DNA from: SAR202 cluster bacterium
GTDB lineage: Bacteria > Chloroflexota > Dehalococcoidia > Lucifugimonadales > UBA826
Direction: 5' to 3'
Assembly (NCBI GenBank): GCA_009392815.1
Contig: VFFS01000043.1
Location: 1-48,688, forward strand
Length of the DNA: 48,688 nucleotides
Shown here: piece by piece, positions 1 to 10,194 of the stretch
Layout of the letters: every line of letters begins with the position of its first letter
Numbering within the stretch: position 1 is the stretch's first letter
Translations under genes and position numbers: made by a program
The notes under the pieces: generated by a model
What the model was told of the DNA's origin: nothing
What the model saw: the letters and a program-made list of their open reading frames with translations, nothing else
Databases searched by the model: none

Positions 1-216
1 TTAGAGCAAGATCATTACTTCCCATCTTCTTAAACCTTCCTATCAACGAATTAAGTTAATAAACATTTGACACTGCACACCCGCACAGAATCATGCCTAT
101 TTTAGCCAAAAACCGGCTCATCCGGCAATAAGTATAGGATATCAGTGAGGCGCTCTATGACCTGACCTTCGAATGCACAAGTATAGAAAGCTCCGATATC
201 CACAGTTTCAGCTAGG

Positions 217-2292
217 CTAAACCCGAAGCCTTCTCCCCTTTATATAATCCACAAGAACGTATTTCCCCAGCTCGTCCGGACTCGAGTAAAAGGCCCTACC
301 ACCATTAATCTTGACCATGCTATCAATGAATTCCATAAGGGTGTAATTTTCTTCCAGCATGAATGTGTTTATGACTATGCCTTCACTAGTGCAGCGCTTC
401 ACCTCTCGCAGCGTCTGATCCAGAGTTCTATCACTGGGTGGGTAGCTGAAATAAGCCTGACCACCCTCCATGTGGCAAGTTGGTTCCCCGTCCGTAACCA
501 TAAGGATCTGTTTATTACCAGCATTCTCACGAGCCAACAATTGGCGCGCCAGTATGAGGCCGTGGTGCATATTAGTTCCCGCAATCCAGTGGTTCCAGGT
601 TGACTCAGCGATATCTTCCCCCTGTATAACCATCCCGTAGTCAGAAAATCCGACAACAAAAAATTTATCCCGAGGAAACTTGGTTTTGATCAGCCAATAC
701 AAAGCCAAGGCTACTTTCTTGGCCGAAGTATAGGTGCCATACATTCCCATTGACCGACTTTGATCAATCATTAACACCGTTGCCGACCTAGTCAGATGTT
801 CATGCTCATTAATCTCAAGGTCTTCATAAGACATATTTAGGGGTAGAGAAGCACCTTGACGTTTAACTGTATTAAACAGAGATCTCTGCAAATTTATATT
901 GAATGACCTATCAGGCTCATACGGAAGTGTGTCTCCCGTTAGGTCTCCCCAATCCCCACTAATATAGGCCTCATGATCACCGGCTCTATCTTTTTTCATT
1001 CGGTCAAAAACCTGTTTCATAGCTTTCTGAGCTATCTGTCTTATGGCCAATGGCCCAAGTGAGAATCGATCCCGCGTTGCATTGAGATAACCAGCCTCTT
1101 CCAATGCCTGCACCATTCGACGAACTTCCTCCAGTTCGAATCTCGCTTCTTCCCCCAAAAGATCTTCTACTTCGTCTAAATCAAGATCGGCCACCCTTCC
1201 ACTTCTCATCACCTCTCTTATTGTGGAATCCAGTTCATTGATCCGACGCATTTCGTCAGCTAATTCCATCCCTTTTCCCAATGAAATCTGTGAGGATCCC
1301 GTAAATTTATATGCGTCAATCAAATCGTCGAAGGGTGAAATTTCCTGAATATGTCCAGCAAGTTCACTCAATGACGACGACATCTCACGATCCATAGAGA
1401 GGGCCAATATTTCTGAAATCTCATGTCTGACGCCGTCAGAAAGACTGGCAGAGATTGAATGCATCGCAATAAAATTATTTCTAAATTTTTGGATAAGTTC
1501 GTCAATATTTAACGGTCTTCGCTTATCCTCCGCCTCACCGAACAACTCTCCATATTTGTCTATAAAATTATCGAAATTCTCATCACGACCAGCCAGGCGA
1601 TCTCTGAGCATTCGATTAATTTCGTTTAGCGCACCCCTGATACTTATTTCATCGTCATTCGCCAGATTATTCAGGATATTTTGGGAATCTTGAAAAAAAC
1701 CTTGGACCATCTGTTCATGAAAATCTTCCAGCAAGCTCTGAAATTTATCGCGTGCCCCGGAATCCATAAATTCATAGAGGGCTAACTGGTCTATAGCCTC
1801 CGAAATACTTTCTGGAAGATTTTTGAGCTTTTGACGTCCGTCGGTAGCTCTTTTTTTAAGAAGCTCCATAGCAAATTCGAGTGACGCCTTCTCTGACTCA
1901 CTCGAATTATCAAAATTGTGAGAAGCCTCGGCGACCCGTCGGGATATTCCGTCTAATTCTGTTTCAACTAGGCCTTTCAATTGTTCAGAAATTTCATTCA
2001 CCGGTGATCCCAGATCATAGTATTCTTGATTCAGTCTCCTAAGCTCGTCGAGTCTCCTTAAAAGATCTTTCAGACCTCCCACAGGCCTAATACCTGTTGA
2101 ATGCCCCCTTTCGGCGTCCCTATATGGGTCAGGCCTGTCGGAATGAAAGCCATCAGCATATAGATTCCGCAAGGCTTGGTTTACGTCGCCAGCCTCGAGT
2201 ATCTCAGAAGCAAGCCGATCAAACGCTGTCTCTAACTCTTCAAAGGGACTTTGGGTCCCATCCCATTGCGAGTATGTATATCTGGTACCCAT
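217..2292 (-). CDS. VWA (von Willebrand factor A) domain protein
   Basis: Complete MIDAS pattern near the C-terminus: MIDQSRSMG (DxSxS), GTNMHHGL (Thr) and MVTDGEPT (Asp). Long, mostly helical charged N-terminal region. Confidence 0.85.
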   Translation of the reverse strand: MGTRYTYSQWDGTQSPFEELETAFDRLASEILEAGDVNQALRNLYADGFHSDRPDPYRDAERGHSTGIRPVGGLKDLLRRLDELRRLNQEYYDLGSPVNEISEQLKGLVETELDGISRRVAEASHNFDNSSESEKASLEFAMELLKKRATDGRQKLKNLPESISEAIDQLALYEFMDSGARDKFQSLLEDFHEQMVQGFFQDSQNILNNLANDDEISIRGALNEINRMLRDRLAGRDENFDNFIDKYGELFGEAEDKRRPLNIDELIQKFRNNFIAMHSISASLSDGVRHEISEILALSMDREMSSSLSELAGHIQEISPFDDLIDAYKFTGSSQISLGKGMELADEMRRINELDSTIREVMRSGRVADLDLDEVEDLLGEEARFELEEVRRMVQALEEAGYLNATRDRFSLGPLAIRQIAQKAMKQVFDRMKKDRAGDHEAYISGDWGDLTGDTLPYEPDRSFNINLQRSLFNTVKRQGASLPLNMSYEDLEINEHEHLTRSATVLMIDQSRSMGMYGTYTSAKKVALALYWLIKTKFPRDKFFVVGFSDYGMVIQGEDIAESTWNHWIAGTNMHHGLILARQLLARENAGNKQILMVTDGEPTCHMEGGQAYFSYPPSDRTLDQTLREVKRCTSEGIVINTFMLEENYTLMEFIDSMVKINGGRAFYSSPDELGKYVLVDYIKGRRLRV

Positions 2293-2415
2293 AACTGGAA
2301 TACTACATCAATAAAGAAAGCAAATTTGTGATTACCTATTGTGTTTTGTCATGCTAGAATCGGCATCCTGTGTAACCGATAATTGCAACTAAAAAAATTC
2401 GCTGGAGTGGATGGA

Positions 2416-3513
2416 ATGAAAATAACCAACATGAGGGTAGAGTGTTATCGCTGGCCCAAAAGAGTTCCCCAAAGTAACGGCAAGCACACATACACTCATG
2501 ACGGGCGTAATTTTGTATTTGTCGAAACAGATGAAGGAATTACCGGTGTGGGTCAGATTGGAGGAACACATTCATCAGACGAAGTAGTCAAGTCAATTTT
2601 TGATTACTACAAGGATTTTGTGATTGGACAGGATCCCTTCGACAATGAACGCATATGGGACGAACTCTGGGAACCGAAGATAACAGGAAGGCGAGGGCTT
2701 TCAACTCGTGTTATTAGTGGTATCGACATAGCCCTATGGGACATAAAAGGAAAAGCAGCCAATAAACCTGTGTATAAGCTTCTAGGTGGCTATACCGAAA
2801 AAGTCCCTGTTTATATAGCAGGGGGATATTATGAGGAAGGGAAAGGATTACCTGAACTACAAAATGAGATGGTTACTAGTGTTGAAATGGGAGCGGATGC
2901 GGTAAAAATGAAGATAGGGGCCGTCCCAATTAACGAGGACGTGGAGAGGGTAAAGGCGGTTCGAGAAGCGGTGGGACCAGATGTAAAACTACTTGTTGAC
3001 GCAAACTGCGCCTATCGGTATTACGAAGCAATTGAGATAGCACGAAAAATGGAACCATATGACATATTCTGGTTCGAAGAGCCTATCCCACCGGACGATT
3101 ACAAAGGTCATGTTTTAATTAGCCAGGCAACATCAATACCTATAGCCACCGGGGAAAACGAATATACAAAGTATGGATTCAGGGACCTCATAGAAAGCAG
3201 GGCTGCCGCAATCCTACAACCCGATGCGCTGATTATGGGTGGGCCCACCGAATTCATGAAGGTTGCTGCACAGGCCCAGGCACATAATCTTCCTATAGCC
3301 CCGCATGGAAGGCAGGAGGTACATATTCAGCTTCTCTGTGCAATACCAAACGGTCTGATTCTTGAGTATTACAGAGGCGAAACTGATCCTATATTCGACA
3401 AAGTGTTTAGCCATACACTACAGGTAGAAAACGGCTTTGTTAGCCCCCCAGACCTGCCCGGCTTCGGTATGGAGCCCGATCTCGAATTCTTAGAACAGTA
3501 TCGTGTGTCATAG
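2416..3513 (+). CDS. Mandelate racemase/muconate lactonizing enzyme (enolase superfamily) protein
   Basis: KMKIG (KxK), VDANCAY, WFEEP, ATGEN, QPDALIMGG and APHG motifs. Start set at the internal ATG 2416 after a GGAGTGGATGGA purine-rich SD; the ORF track starts at 2383. Confidence 0.88.
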   Translation: MKITNMRVECYRWPKRVPQSNGKHTYTHDGRNFVFVETDEGITGVGQIGGTHSSDEVVKSIFDYYKDFVIGQDPFDNERIWDELWEPKITGRRGLSTRVISGIDIALWDIKGKAANKPVYKLLGGYTEKVPVYIAGGYYEEGKGLPELQNEMVTSVEMGADAVKMKIGAVPINEDVERVKAVREAVGPDVKLLVDANCAYRYYEAIEIARKMEPYDIFWFEEPIPPDDYKGHVLISQATSIPIATGENEYTKYGFRDLIESRAAAILQPDALIMGGPTEFMKVAAQAQAHNLPIAPHGRQEVHIQLLCAIPNGLILEYYRGETDPIFDKVFSHTLQVENGFVSPPDLPGFGMEPDLEFLEQYRVS

Positions 3514-3574
3514 GAGCCCCTGATAGTTCATTTTCATAATCTAATCGCCATATCTTGGTGCGATTTCGAGGCAT

Positions 3575-4357
3575 CTAGTGCGACTGTGGATCAATGAACC
3601 TTGCAACTTCAAAATTGAATATATCCGGCTTTTCAAAATAGACGGAATGACCGCAATCCGGGATTACAGTCACCTCGGACCCTTCAATATATTTGGATGC
3701 CAGTTTAAGAATATGAGGGGGAGTGAGTTCATCTTCGTCACCTACTATGAACTGGACAGGCATAGTAAGTTTCTTAACGTCGGCACCTTTGGGACCACCG
3801 TAAAGTATGCCTCCACCCATATCCCTAGGAGGATTGGATCTTTGTATCTGAAGGTATAAATTTGCCATATCTGGATTCCGTTCACGAAATCCTTCTGAAA
3901 GCGCTCTGAAACCGATCCCTCTCGTATCCGGATGGGACTCTCTCCAGTCGGTGAGAGCCATTTCAACATCTGGTTCTCCCATGGCTCCTGTGGTATCAGC
4001 AAACGTTATACTCAGGACTCTTTCAGGATACTTTACTGCAAACCCTAGAGCTGTCCTACCACCCATAGACTGGGCCACCAGATGGAACCTATCTATCCCC
4101 AGTGAATCTACAAGTCCCCTTAAATCATCAGAAAAAGATTCCATACCTGGGCCATTTTCTAAATCATATGAGTGACCAAATCCCCTGTGCGAAAAAACAA
4201 CACAATCGTATTTGCGGGAAAAATAAGGAATTTGTTGAAACCAAGAAAGTAGATTACCTCCCGCTCCATGAGCAAATACGATGGATTCTGCCTCGTTTCT
4301 TTCTGGTCCGTACCTTTGGTACTCCATTTTTATTCCGTTAACGTCGATTTTTGACAT
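3575..4357 (-). CDS. Alpha/beta hydrolase
   Basis: FAHGAGGNLLSW oxyanion region, VAQSMGG nucleophile elbow, GDEDELTP acid and GHSVYFEKP His. Confidence 0.88.
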   Translation of the reverse strand: MSKIDVNGIKMEYQRYGPERNEAESIVFAHGAGGNLLSWFQQIPYFSRKYDCVVFSHRGFGHSYDLENGPGMESFSDDLRGLVDSLGIDRFHLVAQSMGGRTALGFAVKYPERVLSITFADTTGAMGEPDVEMALTDWRESHPDTRGIGFRALSEGFRERNPDMANLYLQIQRSNPPRDMGGGILYGGPKGADVKKLTMPVQFIVGDEDELTPPHILKLASKYIEGSEVTVIPDCGHSVYFEKPDIFNFEVARFIDPQSH

Positions 4358-4365
4358 ATTTATAC

Positions 4366-5208
4366 CTATCTTTTGTAAGGCATCTTGGCATCAGGATTTT
4401 CACTAACATACTGAACCTGTTGAACGCCAAAATTCTCTTGTAACTGGATTGTAAGACCTCCATCAACCGGAAGAGCATGACCCGTTATAAAAGATGCATC
4501 ATCAGAACTTAGAAAAACGGCAGCATTTCCAATATCTTCCGGAACTCCAGTTCGTCTAACCGGGTACTGATCTTCAAAAAATTTTAATCCCTCGGGGTTA
4601 TCTTTCCACGTGCTCTCAAATATCCGTTCCGTCACAATATGTCCAGGACAGATGGCGTTAACCCTTATCCCCATTTCACCGTAGTCAACTGCCATCTGAC
4701 GTGTCATAGCTATAACAGCAGCCTTTCCCGTCTCATAGGTAAGCGCCTTACGTGCCATGAGTAGTCCATGAACAGACGAAATATTGACAATTGATCCCCC
4801 ACCACCTTCTGCAAGTATTGGTATCGCATACTTACTACCTGCATACACAGAGGTAACCAATGAATGTATATCTCTTTCCCACCTTTCCTCCGAAACCTCC
4901 AATGCTCCACCCTGTTGCCCATCTGCAGCGTTATAGGCATTGTTAACCAATATATCGATCCCACCCCATAAAACTTGAGCTTCATTTACCATCAACTTCA
5001 AATCTTCGTATGAGTTCACATCCGTTTTTATAGCTGAAGCCGTGCCACCTATATCCAATATCCCGTCTACTGTTTTGTTGGCGGTTTTTAGATCTATATC
5101 AGCCACAAGTACTTTTGCACCAGCTAAGGCCATTTTCCGAGAAATACCACCACCCACTCCCTGGGCACCCCCTGTGACGATCGCAACCTTACCTGTTAAG
5201 TCTGACAT
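4366..5208 (-). CDS. SDR family oxidoreductase
   Basis: TGGAQGVGGGI, NNAYNA, YETGKAA and VDGG C-terminal motif. SD AAGGAGAG before the ATG. Confidence 0.9.
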   Translation of the reverse strand: MSDLTGKVAIVTGGAQGVGGGISRKMALAGAKVLVADIDLKTANKTVDGILDIGGTASAIKTDVNSYEDLKLMVNEAQVLWGGIDILVNNAYNAADGQQGGALEVSEERWERDIHSLVTSVYAGSKYAIPILAEGGGGSIVNISSVHGLLMARKALTYETGKAAVIAMTRQMAVDYGEMGIRVNAICPGHIVTERIFESTWKDNPEGLKFFEDQYPVRRTGVPEDIGNAAVFLSSDDASFITGHALPVDGGLTIQLQENFGVQQVQYVSENPDAKMPYKR

Positions 5209-5217
5209 CCACTCTCC

Positions 5218-6126
5218 TTAATCCTCGACACTTAAAACCTTCGGATAGTTTAATTGGGCACCTTTGGGACTGCCTATTTCACTGAGATCGTAACGACTGA
5301 TATGCCACCTTCCCAAATTTGCACTCAATAAATCAGCACGCTCCGGGCCACAAAAAGCTATATTAGTTGGGCTTGCCATTAACGTCCCCTCATAATCGTC
5401 CACAAGAACTTCCAAGCCTTCACCTTGCCGATAGCGCCATATGCGATCAGGGCGGTAGCAGGATATGTAAAGTGTTCCTTTGTCATCAAAAGCAAGTCCG
5501 TCAGGCACACTTCGAGGTACCAGAGTTACTACTTCCCTAGATCCTGGCGTACCGTCATCATTTATAGAGATTCGTTCTATACGCGGTTGGTCGAGACTCA
5601 CCGCCACGTACAAATACTCACCCCCAGGTGATAAACACAAGCCGTTTGGAAAAGTTTTTGGATATTCGGACCATACATCCGTGTGACCTCCCGGAGTGAT
5701 GCGAAAGATCTTTCCATTGGATTCACCCCAAATACCCGCATCAGATACGTATAGATTCCCATGAACATCGAATACAGGATAGTTGGGCGCAAGCATCTCA
5801 TTGCCTTCAGCACCTCCGGAATACAGGGACACTTTTCCTGTAGTAGTGATCTTATAAACACCATTGGCAACACAAGCATAAAGGTTATGGTCCAAGTCCT
5901 GGCATATCCCACCCACGAAACCCGGTGTCGTAGCGAACTGTTCAAAGGTACTTTGAGTCAGATCGATGCGGTATATTTGTCCGCCTTCTCCCCCTGCATA
6001 GGCAAACCCGTCGCACCCCCAGGCTACACATTCAGGATGATCCAGTCCCTGTCCGAAACTACCAACACAGTAGGATACAGATTCATGCACGTCTAAAAGT
6101 GGTTGTTCTGATTGATTTTTGTTCAA
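5218..6126 (-). CDS. SMP-30/gluconolactonase/LRE-like beta-propeller protein
   Basis: GLDHPECVAWGCDG, YVSDAG, FPNGLCLSPGGEYLYVA and DGLAFDDKGTLYISCY match SMP-30 repeats. TTG start. Confidence 0.8.
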   Translation of the reverse strand: MNKNQSEQPLLDVHESVSYCVGSFGQGLDHPECVAWGCDGFAYAGGEGGQIYRIDLTQSTFEQFATTPGFVGGICQDLDHNLYACVANGVYKITTTGKVSLYSGGAEGNEMLAPNYPVFDVHGNLYVSDAGIWGESNGKIFRITPGGHTDVWSEYPKTFPNGLCLSPGGEYLYVAVSLDQPRIERISINDDGTPGSREVVTLVPRSVPDGLAFDDKGTLYISCYRPDRIWRYRQGEGLEVLVDDYEGTLMASPTNIAFCGPERADLLSANLGRWHISRYDLSEIGSPKGAQLNYPKVLSVED

Positions 6127-6160
6127 AGCGTAAAATCCCTACTTACTAAGTCTGAAACGC

Positions 6161-6949
6161 TTACCGCACATCAAGTGATACAGTCCCTAGATTATCCATT
6201 TCAACAACAGCAACGGTACCTGCCTCAATAAATATAGGGGGTATCATGCTTCCGGTAATAACAACTTCTCCTTTACGAAGAGATTTACCGCGAGATGCTA
6301 CTGCATTCGCTATCCACACCATTGGCTCAACAGGATGTCCATTAACATCCTCTCCCCTGGCTGTTCCAGCTGACTGTCCATTTAACTTGAGTTCACAAAC
6401 CGACCCCGGAATATCGAGGTCTCGCCAGTTTTCGACCGTATCACCTATTACTACTCCGGCACCACTGATGTTCGTGGCTATAGACTGGGGAATACTGGCA
6501 TCTCCTAAAAAGGGCCTACCATCGATAATCTCAAAAGCCAATGCAATATGTGACACTGAGTCATAGACAGTCTCTCTTGTGAAAGGAGCATCACTTTGAA
6601 GTAGGTCCTTTCCAACCGTGACAGCAACCTCGCATTCAACACCAATATTCACATAATCTGAGGCATTCACTTCACATGGAGAATTAAAAACATCGCCTGA
6701 GAGTATGCGTCCATAAACAGGCTCTTTAGCTCCAAGTCTCTCCTGCATTACTTTTGTAGTATAGGCAATCTTGTAACCCGCATAGCCTCCCGCATCCTCA
6801 GCCTTAAGATCCATATAGACGTCCTGCACAGAATACGCTTCTTCAATGTCCGCCGGTGCCTCTGGTCCCGCCATCAGAGAAAATTCCTCTCTGGCTGTGA
6901 ATTCTTTATAAAGAGTGTGACCCGCTCTTTCTATCTTACTCTCGGACAT
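6161..6949 (-). CDS. 2-keto-4-pentenoate hydratase / fumarylacetoacetate hydrolase-family protein (MhpD-like)
   Basis: EEAYSVQDV, GYKIAYTTKVMQERLGAKEPVYGRIL, ECEVAVTVGKDL, FEIIDGR and GEVVITGSM follow the MhpD-type layout. Confidence 0.83.
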   Translation of the reverse strand: MSESKIERAGHTLYKEFTAREEFSLMAGPEAPADIEEAYSVQDVYMDLKAEDAGGYAGYKIAYTTKVMQERLGAKEPVYGRILSGDVFNSPCEVNASDYVNIGVECEVAVTVGKDLLQSDAPFTRETVYDSVSHIALAFEIIDGRPFLGDASIPQSIATNISGAGVVIGDTVENWRDLDIPGSVCELKLNGQSAGTARGEDVNGHPVEPMVWIANAVASRGKSLRKGEVVITGSMIPPIFIEAGTVAVVEMDNLGTVSLDVR

Positions 6950-6987
6950 AATTACTCCTATCTGTTAAATAAAATCCAACCAATTTT

Positions 6988-7818
6988 CTAATCGTTGAAG
7001 GGAGAATCCCTCCAGGCGAGTGCTGCTTTTAATCCCTGCTCATTCGATATTCGATTAAACTCCTTCACGATCTCTGACTGATGTGAAACAGCATCTGTTT
7101 CAGCAGCAATTATCTGCATCATATTTCTACCCATAAGATCGAGTGCTTTATTCACAATACTCTTGTTGGCAGCAAGCATGTCCCATGGAATTTTCGCCAT
7201 CTTATTAGCCAAATCATCAACAGCGGCATCCAGTCCTTCAGCAGGTACAGATTGCATCACTAATCCCATCTTTTCCGCTTCTTTACCAGATACGGTCTCA
7301 CCTGTGAGCATAAACCACTTCGCCCTCTGTGGACCCACCATATATGTCCACATATGGGTAGGGGGGGTGCCCATGGAACGAACTGGCGGGAACCCAATAT
7401 TGGCATCGTCGGCCGCTATGACAATGTCACAGTGAAGAGCTAAGTCAGTTCCACCTGCTATAACGTGGCCATGTATCCCGGCAATCACCGGCTTACTTAG
7501 ATCAAAAACCGAGGTCATAAGGCGAGCAGTTTTTCTCAACCTGTGCATATCCTGCCTGATATTCCCTCTTCTTTCAGCAGATGCAGCTCTTTCTTCCTCA
7601 GTCTGTGGAGGAGTTACATCGTATCCAGCGCAAAAGGCCCTTCCAGCGCCTCTTAAGGTTATAACTCTGACATTCAGATCGTCGTCGGCCTCCTGAAGAC
7701 AGTCATATAATTCCTTCTGTAATGGAAGACTGAGAGCATTCAGCTTCTCGGGCCTATTGAGCAGCACATTGGCAACTCCATTGTCAGAAACTTCATATTT
7801 AATGAATTCGTAACTCAT
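6988..7818 (-). CDS. Enoyl-CoA hydratase/isomerase family protein
   Basis: NRPEKLNALS, GAGRAFCAGYD and GIHGHVIAGGTDLALHCD motifs. Start moved to MSYEF at 7818, preceded by AAAGGAGAAGG. Confidence 0.9.
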   Translation of the reverse strand: MSYEFIKYEVSDNGVANVLLNRPEKLNALSLPLQKELYDCLQEADDDLNVRVITLRGAGRAFCAGYDVTPPQTEEERAASAERRGNIRQDMHRLRKTARLMTSVFDLSKPVIAGIHGHVIAGGTDLALHCDIVIAADDANIGFPPVRSMGTPPTHMWTYMVGPQRAKWFMLTGETVSGKEAEKMGLVMQSVPAEGLDAAVDDLANKMAKIPWDMLAANKSIVNKALDLMGRNMMQIIAAETDAVSHQSEIVKEFNRISNEQGLKAALAWRDSPFND

Positions 7819-7955
7819 TTCCTTCTCCTTTAGCGGCACGACTCCTTCAGGTTCCTAAATAGTAGTAGAAAAGCCGCGAAATAGTATCATGTGGACTTAC
7901 GTTTCAATTAATTTAACTGAAAGATATTAGAATCGCCTGGCCTGTAACTGGCACT

Positions 7956-9263
7956 ATGGCGAGTACGCTGATTGGAATACTTTTGAAAAATCTTCTACGT
8001 CTCATATACTCATGGCACCCCAAACCACCATTTTTCTACGGGTGGTTGGTTTTAGGAGTGGCAGCTGTGGGAGCTTTTGTAGCGGCCAGTGTTTCCCAGA
8101 CCGTGCTAGCAGGAGTCCAAGATCTAATTGCTTACGACATGGAATGGGACAGAAAAACCATTGCTCTGGCCGCAACGTTTGGTACCTGGACTTCAGGTAT
8201 GACAATGCCGTTCATAGGCAGACTAGTCGACAGATTCGGACCCAGGTGGATGATGTTGAGCGCAGCCATCTTAGTGGGATTGGGACTAATATTCCTATCG
8301 GAATCCCAAACAGTCTGGCAGTTCTTCTTTGCCTACATCATTGTACGCTCCATAGCGGGACCCAACCTGCAGAACCTCATACCCAGAACTATAGCAGTGA
8401 ATTTTTTCAATAAGAGAAGAAATCTCGCGATGGGAATCACTTCTTTAAACCGTATCGTGAGCGAATCTGTAAACATCCAGATAATAACCACTCTCTCCAC
8501 AGCATTCTCATGGCGAGTGGCGTACAGAACTCTTGGATTAGCTGCTATTCCACTATCCTTGCCGATATTCTTGATGGTCAGACACAAACCTGAAGATGTT
8601 GGTCAACTTTCTGATGGAACCCCCGCACAAAGAGATGAGGCAACTTCATCGAATAGCAGCATTGAACCTTCCAAAGAACGTATCTGGGCCCTACGAGAGA
8701 TAGTAACGCTACCCTCATTCTGGTTCATACTAACCGCCGAATTTGTCGCCGTATCTTCAACGTCCATGGTGGTGTTTCAGTTGGTCCCATTCCTTGTAGA
8801 TGGTGGCATGTCACAAGTTACAGCTGCTGGTGCACTTACACTGGGAAATTTCTTGGCAGGCATAAGTGTGCCTTTGTGGGGATGGCTCACGGATCGGTTC
8901 ACAACAAAGAAAATATCCGTTGTGATCGTGTTAGTGTCAATACTGCCAACTATTTTGTTCACAGTAGTCACACCACTTGGATTCGGGTTTTTACTGGTAG
9001 TAGTGTGGACAAGCATTACAGGGGCCGTTAATGTCCTGGGAAGCATGATGCTAGGCAGCGTATTCAACAGAAGCTCTTTCGGAACGGTAACAGGAATATC
9101 AGGACCCAGCAGGACGGCCGCAATGGGTTTGGGTCCAACTGCCGGTGCTTTGGTGGTGAGCTGGACAAATAGCTACAATCCCATTTTCGTCACTGCGATA
9201 CTTGGCTATATTCTGGTAATAGTCCTTTACTCCAGCGTCAGGACTGAAAGCTCTCAGCTATAA
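7956..9263 (+). CDS. MFS transporter
   Basis: FFYGWLVLGVAAVGAF N-terminus and GRLVDRFGPRWMM loop; about 12 hydrophobic segments. Confidence 0.88.
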   Translation: MASTLIGILLKNLLRLIYSWHPKPPFFYGWLVLGVAAVGAFVAASVSQTVLAGVQDLIAYDMEWDRKTIALAATFGTWTSGMTMPFIGRLVDRFGPRWMMLSAAILVGLGLIFLSESQTVWQFFFAYIIVRSIAGPNLQNLIPRTIAVNFFNKRRNLAMGITSLNRIVSESVNIQIITTLSTAFSWRVAYRTLGLAAIPLSLPIFLMVRHKPEDVGQLSDGTPAQRDEATSSNSSIEPSKERIWALREIVTLPSFWFILTAEFVAVSSTSMVVFQLVPFLVDGGMSQVTAAGALTLGNFLAGISVPLWGWLTDRFTTKKISVVIVLVSILPTILFTVVTPLGFGFLLVVVWTSITGAVNVLGSMMLGSVFNRSSFGTVTGISGPSRTAAMGLGPTAGALVVSWTNSYNPIFVTAILGYILVIVLYSSVRTESSQL

Positions 9264-10191
9264 ACCCTCTCATCCTAGCTTTAACAAGTTCTGCCAGCTG
9301 AGTTGGCTGCTTATCAAAGGAATGTGTTGCACCTGGATAAACATTCAAGGTGGAAGGGTTGCCAGAAGCAAACCAACGTGAATGCATAAACAAGGAATCG
9401 TCCAACAAAGGATCCAGTGTGCCTACCGTAAACAGAGCCGGAGCAAGGTTATGTAAGGAAGCAAATAGCGGTGACACATCCGGATCTCTTCTCATATCGG
9501 GGTCGGGCACATACTGCTCAGAGTACCACTCCATGATAGGTGTATTTAAAATCAGATACCGATCGCCCCAAAGACGACTACTTGGAGTGGAAGATAGATC
9601 AAACCATCCATAAACAAGATTCGCTCCAGCGAATCCCGAATATCCATGTCGATCTCTCATCCGAATCATGGTAGCTGCTGCCAAATGGCCCCCGGCAGAT
9701 TCTCCTCCGATCGCAATTCGATCTGTCCCAAACTCTTTTTCAGCGTTCTCGATAACCCACTGGGCAACTGCTTCACAATCATCTTGAGCAGCTGGGTATG
9801 GATTCTCCGGAGCCAGCCTATAATCAACACTGATGACCGCCGCATTAGCTTCTTCCATAATCTCAACGAGTTGCTCGTCTTGATGATGTGCTCTGCCAGT
9901 GACGAACCCTCCCCCATGTATATGCAAATACACACCGTCTATCTGTGCAGTAGGAATAAACGCTCTTACAGGAACAGATCCACCTTCTGTGGGAATGTCC
10001 CTCATAATAGCCTTGTCGGAGAGTACAGGTTTTGGCCTTGTTGGAGTCCCATTTTCACGTTCTTCTCTTGCAGCAACGGGGCCCATTTCCGTGATTTGTA
10101 CCTGGTTACCAAGCTCTTTTTCAAGATTAGCAACAAATTCTCTGAGTTCTGTCTGTACTTCTACAGTAAAAAAAGACGTTTCTTCTTGCAT
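9238..10191 (-). CDS. Alpha/beta hydrolase, hormone-sensitive-lipase-like esterase family
   Basis: HIHGGGFVTG, GGESAGGHLA, GTLDPLLDD and GATHSFD motifs. Confidence 0.9.
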   Translation of the reverse strand: MQEETSFFTVEVQTELREFVANLEKELGNQVQITEMGPVAAREERENGTPTRPKPVLSDKAIMRDIPTEGGSVPVRAFIPTAQIDGVYLHIHGGGFVTGRAHHQDEQLVEIMEEANAAVISVDYRLAPENPYPAAQDDCEAVAQWVIENAEKEFGTDRIAIGGESAGGHLAAATMIRMRDRHGYSGFAGANLVYGWFDLSSTPSSRLWGDRYLILNTPIMEWYSEQYVPDPDMRRDPDVSPLFASLHNLAPALFTVGTLDPLLDDSLFMHSRWFASGNPSTLNVYPGATHSFDKQPTQLAELVKARMRGFIAESFQS

Positions 10192-10194
10192 TAC

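Noticed and set aside
1-25. Minus-strand ATG (MGSNDLAL...) running off the left edge, with an AGGAAGG-like sequence upstream; could be the start of the next gene after the VWA gene.
   Set aside because: Only eight codons are visible, so it cannot be supported.
399-659. Many short ORFs in the track that lie inside or antisense to larger genes (for example 399-659, 5598-5945, 9646-10245, 25751-26236, 41663-41950).
   Set aside because: They overlap well-supported genes, lack recognisable domains and have low-complexity or cysteine-rich translations typical of shadow frames.
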